The translations under genes and the position numbers were made by a program. Shown here piece after piece: positions 1-10,913 of a DNA stretch of 64,000 nt (its first letter is position 1; each line of letters opens with the position of its first letter). The stretch is from Rachycentron canadum. Taxonomy: Eukaryota > Chordata > Actinopteri > Carangiformes > Rachycentridae. The notes beneath the pieces are model-generated. The model searched no databases. It worked only from the letters and a program-made list of their open reading frames with translations, and had not been told where the DNA came from. The stretch lies in assembly GCA_038496675.1 (NCBI GenBank), contig CM076658.1, positions 11,414,904 through 11,478,903 of the forward strand, read 5' to 3'.

Positions 1-525
1 TCATAAAGTCTCACAGCTGCCAATGGAAATCGGAGCAAAAACCAAGCCAAGAACTGCAGATCTCAGAGACAGGATTGTGATGAGGCACAGATCCAGGAAA
101 GTATACAAAAACACTTCTGTTCCATTCAAGGTTCCCATGAGCACCAAAATAGAAGAAGTTTGGAACAACCGGGACTTCCTAAAGCTGGCTACCTGGTCAG
201 TTTGTCTAGTCAAACTGAACAATCAGGGGAGAGGGCCTTTTGTAAGAAAGCTGAACAAGAACCTGACTCTGACTGAGCTTCAGAGAATGTGTCTGGAGAT
301 GGGAGGAACTTCCAGAAGGACAACCATCACTGCAGCAATGCAGCTATGTGGGTTTTATATCATACTGACCAGACGTCTCTCCTCAGTATGAGTGTGCAAA
401 AAAAGCCCCTAAAGGACTCTCAGAAGGTGTGAAACAAGATTCTCTGATCTGACAAAACCAAGATTGAACTGTTTGGCCTCAACTGTAAGTGTCATGTCTG
501 GAGGAAACCGGACATGATGGACTTG
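1..525 (+). mobile_element. Decayed Tc1/mariner-family transposase fragment
   Basis: Frame 2 from about 23 reads KTKPRTADLRDRIVMRHRSR, then VPMSTKIEEVW and LTLTELQRMCLEMGGTSRRT, which is the N-terminal DNA-binding part of a Tc1-like transposase. After a stop at 389-391 the homology resumes in another frame around 450-515 (TKIELFGLNCKCHVWRKP). The catalytic DDE region and the right inverted repeat are missing. It lies in an osbpl6 intron, antisense to the gene, and cannot be active. Confidence 0.85.
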
Positions 526-735
526 TTTTTAGTGACGCTTTCATGATCCCAGCAATTACCTCTGTGAGTACACCATTATCACAACTAACAGGAACTGTGT
601 CCGACACTGTCGTATGAAAATAAGATCCAGTTTGTTGTAAACCAGTATAATCCTTTAAGATTTACATACTAAATGAGACATATCTCACCTAATAATGCCC
701 TGGTTAATCTGCAGCCATGCATACTGCCTGCCTAC

Positions 736-904
736 CTTTCTGGGCGATAGTGCAGAATTCCTCCTGAAGTTTAATGTAGTCGCTGGCACACTCTACACTG
801 TCTGTCAGCCGAGAGACAGGGGGCTGAAAGTCCACTAGCTCGGCACACAGGTTGGGGTTGGATGAGTGGAGGCGGACAGGGGACATACTGGCTGACAGAG
901 GGAC
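736..904 (-). CDS. osbpl6: osbpl6 exon (56 codons plus 1 base), last one in the window
   Basis: Encodes VPLSASMSPVRLHSSNPNLC and later KLQEEFCTIAQK. Acceptor ctccccag, donor G|gtaggc. The next expected segment (human HSLLKSAF) is not found between 1 and 735, so the gene continues off the left edge. Confidence 0.96.
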
Positions 905-2080
905 CTGGGGAGAGATGTAGACCACAGAGGACCACAGTCATTCACTTGTGAGGCACAAAAATGCTGATGTATTGAGTGTCTGACAGCCAGAACATACCAC
1001 TGACCAAACAACATGTCTAGTTGTCTTTGACTTGCTTGTTGTAGTTATATAAATTTATATGGTTGACTACTGAGGAGGCTTTATTCAATCCCTAATCTCC
1101 TCATTAAAAAAATGAAAATGTTTTTAAAATCCCTTTTAGCAAAGGGGTTGGTAGAAAAACTGTATGAAAGCATATTTTGTCTTTTCAGGAGGTACAGATT
1201 AATATATTAGGCAAAATAAGAGTGAATTAGCAATGATGGAGAAATCATTACTCAGGCCATGACACACCACACTAATAAGTGCCGGCTGCAGTGCAGACTA
1301 ATTAAACAGCAAAAAAGAACAAAAGCACAGGACAGATAAAAAGAAAAATGTTTTGTCTCAGTTGTACCTGTGTTGCACCCTCTTAAAAAGGGGTACAGAG
1401 AGCAGCGGGGTATACAATTTTTTTGGTTGTTGTTAACTTGGCTGAGCAGTTGAATTTAAAACAAACATTAAGCAGAGAGAAGCTGCAAATCTTCAAATCT
1501 GAGAAGCCCAATGCTGTGAAAGTTTGCTGCTTTTTCTTGAAAAATTATGAAGCAGTTGTCAATATTGTTAAGGATCAAATTTCTGGCACTTCACTAACTG
1601 ATTCAAATATCTGATCTTCAAAATCCTGCCTGTGTGCATTTGTGTTTCAAATAAAGTGGAAATCCGGTACCTGAAGCTGGAATTTTGCATCTTTCCCGAC
1701 ACTTTTTGTTCTCCATCTTCTGTTCAAGCGCTTTTCTTTCTTTGACAATTCTACACAATTGATCTTTGTGGTGCATGCGTTAATAGGACAAACAAATCAC
1801 AAAGAAAACAAACATTAAAACATGCGACAAAAATGAGAAAACATTCCCACAAATGAGTTGCAAACGAAATTTAGCAGCAAATGGAATACGTGATGTTAAT
1901 AAATGGATGTCAGCCAAAAACTAGAACACAAAAAATGAAATTATATTCTGATCAGTTAGAGAAATGGGCAGCTGCTCTGACTGATTCCTGTTAGTTGAGA
2001 TTGATAATGAATGCTGAAGTTTTAAATTACTGTACCTTTCCTAGCCTGACACACCCACGTCATTAACAAGCTTCTGAGCA

Positions 2081-2124
<44 letters not shown>

Positions 2125-5100
2125 AGTCCATAATGCAGTGTAGAAAGAAACCCCTGAATGATACACTAACTAAATTGCTGCTCCTGCTCTCTGCTGTATT
2201 CGTGGATGTGTGTTTCTGGATGTGCGTGTCTGAGTGTGCGCGTGCATGTGTATCTGTTTTACCTGCATATCTGTAAAATTGGGGGCTGACTGTGTCCTTT
2301 GTAGAATCTCCAGACTCTGCAATAACCGGCTCAGCTCGGTTAGGTTGGACTGGCATCGTGCAAGCTCTGAAAATAAAATTCACACCCACGCGTGCACGCA
2401 AACACACTCAGTGTTATGTGTCATGAAATAGTCATCAATCCTCCGCTCAGGGGTTTCGAAGGACTTATCGTAAGGCCCGAGGCCTGATTTTAATCCACTC
2501 CTTTGTAAAATCTGATTTGATGCCAGCATAAGGAAGAAAACTGCACTTACCCTCTGCACATTTGTCCATCTCCTCTGATTCCTGCAGCCAAGCAACCACC
2601 TTGCTCTGGCCGTTACTGTAGGAGGCAGGCAGGCTGCTGTTGCTGCTGTTGCTGGGGGCCCCTGGCTGCCACGGCAGGGTGCTTGGTTTGGCCTGCTGTG
2701 GTGATAGGGGAGCAGACAATACCTAAACAATAACCAAACAAGACTGGCCTGATAGAAAATCAGGAGGAGTTTTTTTAGCCTCTCTTTTTGAAAGGGAATA
2801 ATTGAAAACGTGATGCTCAATGAGCAAATTTCTCCCAAGTTGCAGGTGAGTTGTGTGTCTTTTGTATCAAAAAGCTTTGGCAGTTTAATAGTAACTTGTG
2901 AGTGAAATGCATAAAACATTAAGATCTGCTTCTAGATATTGTGATTTAAATAAAATTCAAGTAGGCTTCTTTTACTTGTTCAAGCTAAATAAATAAATGT
3001 GTATATCAGAATAATGGTAGAAACTAGCACAACATGCCTCTCACAGTTCCCCATACCCCAAACTGATGTCTTCAGGTTCTTTGTTTTGTGCCATATAGTC
3101 CAACACCCCCCCCCCCCCCCCCCAAAAAAAAAAAAAAGCAAATATTTGGCATTTTTGCTTGATAAATGCCTTAATCAGAAAAGTTGAAGAGCTTTTTTCA
3201 ACACTATTCTGGATAGAAAACTATTGCTGGTATGTGAATTGATACTTTGTACCATTTGACTCCTTGGTGCCTTGACCATTGCACCTGCAACAGCCGCAGT
3301 TAGTCTGTCCAGTAGCCCATATAAAGGCACTGGTGGGTCTCAGCAGCTGCCAGCTGATGGGTGGCTGGGAAATAATACTCTTGCTCTTTGACAACTTTTA
3401 AAAGATGTACTTAATAAAGCTGTGACAGGAATATGGAGTGGTATTATGTGTTTCTTGGAGCATATACAAATACAGCTATGCAGAGACTTTCCTTGGTTTT
3501 TGCAGATGGTGAATATCTTCCTTCTAAGTCCTTAATACAGCGGTTAATTTGGACTCTCGGACTGTCCTTCATTTCAGCTTTTCTTCTGGGAGAGCTCATC
3601 AAGCTCCAGCCAGCTGCTCTAAATCCAGATCCTACTGATCACCTCTAATGGCCTGTATGAGGCTCAGAGCATCACTCCCAGGAGAACAGAGAGCACACTT
3701 GCTGCATCCTGCATCCTCACATTTACACACAACTTAGACACGCTGACAAGGACCAGGACTTTATACTAAAGTGGTAGCAATCTAGACAAACAGTCCTTTC
3801 TGTCCTGGATACAATTAACTGCCCAGTCAGCTTTCACAGCCATTAGTCTGACAATTAGGCACATAATACAGCAGACGCAGGCACAGGGACATGGAAACAA
3901 AACAAGTGCTCAAATCAAATTTGCTTGATCTAAAAATACATAAAGTACATTGAGAGGAAATACCATAAAGTCATGGATGGCAAGATATCAGGTGAGGGTG
4001 ATCATAGCAGCACAGAGGCAGACACAATCCTCACAGTCTGACCACAGAGTCTTCCTACTGGAGAGTAGGATTACTATGAATGTGAATCTGAGAATTTTAC
4101 TGCCTCTCTTCTGGGTGATATTTTGGTACATTATCTGAATTTCCAATAACAAAAACAGAACTAGGAGAACTCTCAATCCCCATGATGTTGAATAAGTAAT
4201 TGCATGTTTTACATCATGTTGAGTCTCTTTACTAATTACATTATTTTAACAAGTATGACACTGGAAACCTAAAAGAATTATTTTTTTCACTTAAAGAATT
4301 TGACATGACTTATCAGTGTGGTAGGGGACTCACCTTTGGTTCATGTACCACACTCGCCACAGGTTGGGGGGACTCCATAGCGGCTGGGGGAGGAAACGTT
4401 CGCATGGTGGCATCTCGGGGAGATCGCACAATCTCGTTCTGTCTGTAAAGTCGGTGATGACGCAACTTGGAAACCCAGGCATCAAAGATTTCTTGAGATT
4501 TGACCTAAAGAGGAAAAGGACAGAGAGCTTTGTACTGCCATCCGCTGACCTTGGTGTTAAAATGACACTATTGACTCTTCCCATCAGCGTTACCTTCAAG
4601 TGATAGATATGCTCCTCTGTGTCCAGGTCGATGCGACGGGCCCTCTTTTTGATGGACATGACCGAGAGGCCGACATCGATGCTGCCATGCAGTTTGCCTT
4701 TCTGAATCTTAATCAATTGGTGGACAAACATTTTTCCAGTTCACCATTTGTCACATTGTAAATTCTGTGCAAACATAATTTTTGTTATCCGTAAGGTAAA
4801 ATTCATACACCCAAACACCTAGAGCTTTAACAACAGTTAAACTATTAATTGTTCAATCTATGCAAAATGAATATGTAATATATATATATATATATATATA
4901 GCTCATCTGATAGAAATGTGGGGGATGTAAAAATAAGATTAACCCTTAGTTGCAGCTCTCTAAAAAGCACTAGAACCAGTGATCATTTCTGTTCTCACTG
5001 AAAGTCTAAGGTATGAAACTGAAAGTAAAGTCAGTAAACGTAAGCCAAAGTCTGCAGGATAATTAGAATCAGAATCAGAATACTTTGGATACTCGAGCGT

Positions 5101-8100
5101 ATTCCCAGTCATGCGCTTCATTTTGATCTTGTCATTTAAATTTTTGTTTTCCTTTTTGTTTTCCTGCATAGTGGCCTGGTGAACTGAGAAACACTGAACA
5201 TCATGATCTGTGTTACAGATGTTTCTGCTGACTCACTGCCGAGCTAAGCTGATGTCAGGCTGGCCTGTGGGTTATAGTCAGGGTTACTTACATCAATGGG
5301 GGACTTTGAGTACTTCAGGATACCATTGTCCAGAACAAAAAAACGCTGCAGAGAAAATAAGCACAAAAATAATCTATTGGTTAAATGACATTGAATTCAG
5401 ATCACATTGGATATATTGTTGATTCAATACAAATTCAAAGTTGTCTGCAATTTATTGTTGGCTGAAAGACATTTGTGTTTTGAGTTCAAATATATAAACA
5501 TCAGGGTTGTTTCCACTAGTGTTTGTGTGTTGTCATGTGTAAATTTCCACCAAACCTGCAAAAGAGGCTGGAAGAGGGTGAGACAAAATTCACGAAAAGA
5601 GGAAATTCTTTCACGCAAAAGCACTTTACTAGACAGCAAACCGTTTAAAATTCAGGGAGGAACTGTATTTGAAGTTTTTTCCCCCAGTACCAGAAGCTTC
5701 CTGTTTCTCAATTTGGCTGCGGACCTTACCTTATGCCAGCCTTTCAGGGGCCATTTCCGTTTCTTCAACATAAAACCCTCGTGTTTATCAGGCCTCTGGA
5801 CGTTGCTCTGACCAATTTTCAGCCCTTCAATGATTTCCCAACTGTCAGCCTCCTAGAGTGGAATAGAAATACAGCATTGTGTGAGAACTTATCTACTCAC
5901 TCCTCTAGAAAAATAAGAAAACAAATGATACACAATGCTGCAATAAAAAGAACAGGTTCTTCTGTCATGTCCGCAGTCTGACAGACAGAGGAAAGCAACA
6001 GGAAATATATGCAATACTTGTTTAGTCTCTGTACTACACATTTAAAGAAATACGGCCCAATTCAAATTTCACCTGCTCTCTCAGCATTTCCACTCCATTA
6101 GCTTTCTACTGACTGTGTTCTTCCTGCTTATAGTGGGTCTGTAAATCAAAGTGACGCCTCTGGGGTAGAGGGACGGTAGGGTCAGGCAGGGACAGGTAAG
6201 GCATCACACCGTCATCCCAGTAAGTGGGTGGTGGGAGGGATGACAACAGGAATCATGGGATCACAGCTTTGAAGCAAGCAAGCTGTACTGCCCTGACTTG
6301 ATCCATTCACTGTCATTTTTTTTACTGACATGACGCTTTAAGTCTCAAGCTTCAAGCCCCATATTCATTATAAGCATATGTTAGTAAACAACTATAACTC
6401 CTACTCTAGATGTGGAGTGGAGGCATAATCAGGACATCAGGTAAATAGTTGTAATGCAAATTAATTGTGAATGGTTTTCTTCACTAAAAATTTATTTTGT
6501 ATAGTCTAGCTAAAAGAATGTCATCTTATGGTCATGAGTAACTAAATCTTGTTTTGTCTTTTTATGTTAGATTCTGGTCCATTACTAATATTAATAATAA
6601 TAATAATAATAAAAGTAAAGCATTAGAGTCAAATCTCTGGCTATATAATAACATTCACAATTATGCTATATCCTATTACTAAAGAAATCGCCTGACTACT
6701 GTTGTTTCTTAAATTAAGAACAGGCCTGTAACTCAGTTACTAGTCCCTACATTTCCCAAAATGCCTTTAATGTCCATAAAAACATATTGTTCTTAATCAG
6801 CTTCTTACTATGAGTGATGGGGTAAAACTTTAACACAATGTCTTCTGCCAAATTTAGAAAAAAAAAAGCTTTTGTGCACTAATCAGGATCCAGCAACTGC
6901 TATCAGTAACTGCTAAAGCTGTATTTAGCTGTGTCCTGTGTGTTAAACATATAGCTGGAGAGCGAAACCATGACATCAGCAGAGCATGTCTTCTCACCAC
7001 ATCTGTAAAATGTCATTGTAAAAGACTGTTTCCTCTTTGTAGAAAGACATGAATATTAGCATAGTCATTCATTTTTATAAAAAAGGAGCAAATTTCAATG
7101 TAATATCCTTGAAGTAGGTCAAATTTTTAATTTCATACTTGAATCAGAAGAGGCTGAGCCTTTAAGGCAAAATCCACAATTTAACATGCACAAGCTTCTC
7201 TGGCAAACCAAATAATAGCCTGTGTCTCTTCACTGCACAGGGCAATGTTGCTATCTTCAAGACAGCTCTTTGGATGCATGTGATGACACCCGACCTTGGT
7301 TTGCAGGACATTTAACAAAAGGAGACAACAGCTTGTTTAATCTAATGGCCAGGCGAACAGTTCTGTCTAGTAATGAGGTCATGTTTCTCCACTGATGGCA
7401 CCCCCCCCCAGTGGCCCTGTGCAACTAGGAAAGTGGAAGAGATCAACTTCATTAGCAAAAATGTACCTCACTGTTCAAAGCAATCATATGGTAAAAGGCA
7501 AAAGTCCACTCATTCGACTCAAACCAATTAGCTCATCATCAGTTGGAAAAAGGAACCTGCATAATGTTGCCTGTGAAATGATCAACGCATCAACAGCTTC
7601 TTCTTTCAGAACACAGCAGGCTTACACATGACGTGCACCATCTCTCTCAGGCAGCCAGCAGCACATGAGAAACTCTTAATACGGACTTCCTGTGTGTTAT
7701 CTGAAGCATTACAAACAGACTTTCAACTAACTCTAAATTGATAAATCAATACTTCACTAAATAAAGAATGGCTTGTGCTGCAAATATCGCAATTCAATGC
7801 ACTTGCCAGGGTATCCTTTTAAGATCCAAAACCTATTGACAATATAAATCAACTAATCCCCCATGAGGAACAGTACACAAAAACACAGGCTCCACATATT
7901 GTAAATACCAAAGTATATGCCGACAATTTGTTTATATGGAAATTACTGCTACAGTCAGAGAGTTTGCTTTTGTTATTTGACCCTGAAAACAGAGCGGAAT
8001 TAAGCCAAAGTGATTTCCTGCACTCTGCCCACATTCATTGATCTTGCTGCAGAATAATTTAAAGCTGAAGGAGCCAGTCTCTCTTGGTGAGCTTCACTTT

Positions 8101-10877
8101 TTAATGAAGGAGCTGGTGGCAGACTCAGTAAGGAAATGTCTGCTTTTCTGCTTCAAGATTTAAAAAGATTTGTTCCGGGAGCCTGTTTGTTTGATATGGA
8201 TAAAATTGACTTGAATCAGGTTTTTGTCCTGGATAATTTTATTTCACTCTCTCTTTTCCAGGTCTCATTGAACAGTGAAAGGACTGAAAATCCTGATCAT
8301 CAACTAAATCAATCTAACAGTCTATCTGTGTCAGTTTCATAGGCCAAGTCTTCTGGGATCCATCACCTGCAGTGGCACTCAGGGTGTAGCACAACAGACC
8401 TTTTAATGCTGCAATGAATCAAACTATTACAGTTAAGGTCTTCCTGAGCAGGAGAAAGGACAAACACTCCTTGGGGATACCTTAGGCTAAATCAGTACTA
8501 TAAATATCACTACAACAGCCCACTTCTGATGACAGGTTTCTCCTACACATCCTGATTCTCCCATTGACACTGACAATCTATGCTACTGAAGACTGTTGAA
8601 ACACTGTAGTGACTTTTATAAAATGCTTCATTGTATAGACCCACCTTAACCACATTAGAACCAAGACATTTTCTATTTTTCAATTATGTCAGTTTATTTC
8701 CTCCTTTGTGTATTCAGGTGCCAATAAAACATAAAGACGTAATAAAAAAAAGTGATAAAATAATTAAATAGACAAAATCTTTTCCATTTTCATGGGAGCT
8801 TTTAATCTAAAGTGCTTACATAATCATTGATTACCATAAAGAAAAATAAATAAATAAATATATAAATTGAAGAGTGTTCAATAAAAGTTTATAAGGAAAA
8901 TCTACAGAAACCTAGAATATCTGTGATTTTATTTTATTTTATGTGTTTTTGTTATATTGGAGAAAAAAAGATTTTTTTTTTTTATCTCTTATTAAAGAGT
9001 TAATTGTCTTGTCTCATAATTATATTATTAATACCAGAAAACAAAAGCTTTACTTCTGGGTTCATTATTCCATTATCTTGAGAACAAATGATTTATTGAA
9101 CAATCAAGAAAATAATTGGCAGATTAACTAATGGTGAAAATAATTATTAGCTGCAGCCCTGGCTATAAGAAAGTGTTATCTCCAGATAACGGCAAAATTA
9201 ACTTGGGATCTCAAGATTAGGGATAAAATAGACAAGACGACATAGCAGAGACTACTGCTATGAGTCCATGATGGCTTCTCAATGGTTCTGTAAACAGCAT
9301 CTGCCGAGAGCAACTGTTATAAATTTGACCATAATATATGTTAATAGATGACTATAAATGTAACAGTGTGTGCTATAGTGGAAATACACTAATTCGAAAG
9401 CCTTATGACTACATAACTACATATTGTCCACCATGCACTTCATAATTAAAAATGCAGCACACAGTATGCTATCTCCTTCTATACTTGTATAATGTAGGAG
9501 GATACTGTGCAAGAATATTAAACTGTAGTTCCTGACAGAAAAACTGTAGCATGCTCCCACATCATCTTCCACAATCACCACTGAGCAATGATATTTTAGC
9601 AGCTAATAACCACAGAGGAAATGTTGTGAGGATGGATTTCACTGCAGTGTCTGGAAGGCTCAGCACTAAAGCTTAGAGTAGGAGACTGGGCTGCCACATG
9701 GATGAGAAGCTAACACTCTGAGAGACTGTGTCTAAGCACAGTCTAATGCACAGTGTAAACACCACAGATTCAGCACAGTCCACATGTGAGACCTGCTGTG
9801 TTGTAGCTGGGATTCTGTTGCTCATTCACTAAAAAGCATCCACCACTTGTACAGACTGTGCCAAAAGTGTCTATGAGCTAACATTCAATGTCCACTTACT
9901 TGCTTTTATTTTTTTGTCAACTGAAGATAATGCATTGGGCTCAGTTGTTTGGCACAGGAAACAAACATATTTAAACCTACAAGAAAAAGTGTTTCAGCAG
10001 GAAAAAACATTCAACAGGCAAACAACACATCTGTATTTTTACATATTTTATAAAACTATACGCCATATTCAAACTGTTTTTTAAAAAAGTACTGCTTGCA
10101 TACTGTGATGAGAGCAGGCACATCAAGTTCTTTTTATGTTCTTTCTATCTAGATTTTGGACCAATAATAAATCCCAAATGAAAATAACGTGGGTCTCATT
10201 CTGACTCTGACTCTAGTATGTTCTATGCATGAATCCTCTCAAAGGGGTTAATCTGGTTCATGTCATGGGGAAAATCATGGCAAACCTTTAGTTGAAATCA
10301 GAAATATTCATGGCAGGTTTGGCGCCACTTGTACAGACTGTGCCAAACGTGTCTATGAGCTAAGATAAAAAATAATTTTGTTTTCTGTCAAGATCTGACA
10401 AAAGATCTATTTCTGAGTTGGTTTGTTGTGTGCTGAAGAAAATCATATAAACAAATATGTCAAACCAGCACATTAGACACTATGATAACCTGGACGTGGA
10501 ATCAATAAATTACATTTCTTAATTACAATTTTTTTAGAAAGACATCTGTACAGGAGAGAGACAAAACTAAGTCCTCCATCATTTTTTTAATCTACAGTAA
10601 CATCGGTTTGTTCTGGTCATAACCATGAAAACAGCTACTATCTGATCCTTTAGCAAGTGATAATCACACCATTGATTTATATGCTCTCATATATCAATAT
10701 TATAAATATTATAAATATCAAATATTTAACAGAAACATGGCATCTGATTCCATCTCTCCCTCGTGCTATCTCAAAGCTGAAAATGTCTTTTATCAGACCA
10801 GGAAATGACAAGCAGCAAGAGAAAAAAGCAACATCTTGAATCATTGTGCAATGCCTTGATGCATTAACTTTAAGCGG

Positions 10878-10913
<36 letters not shown>

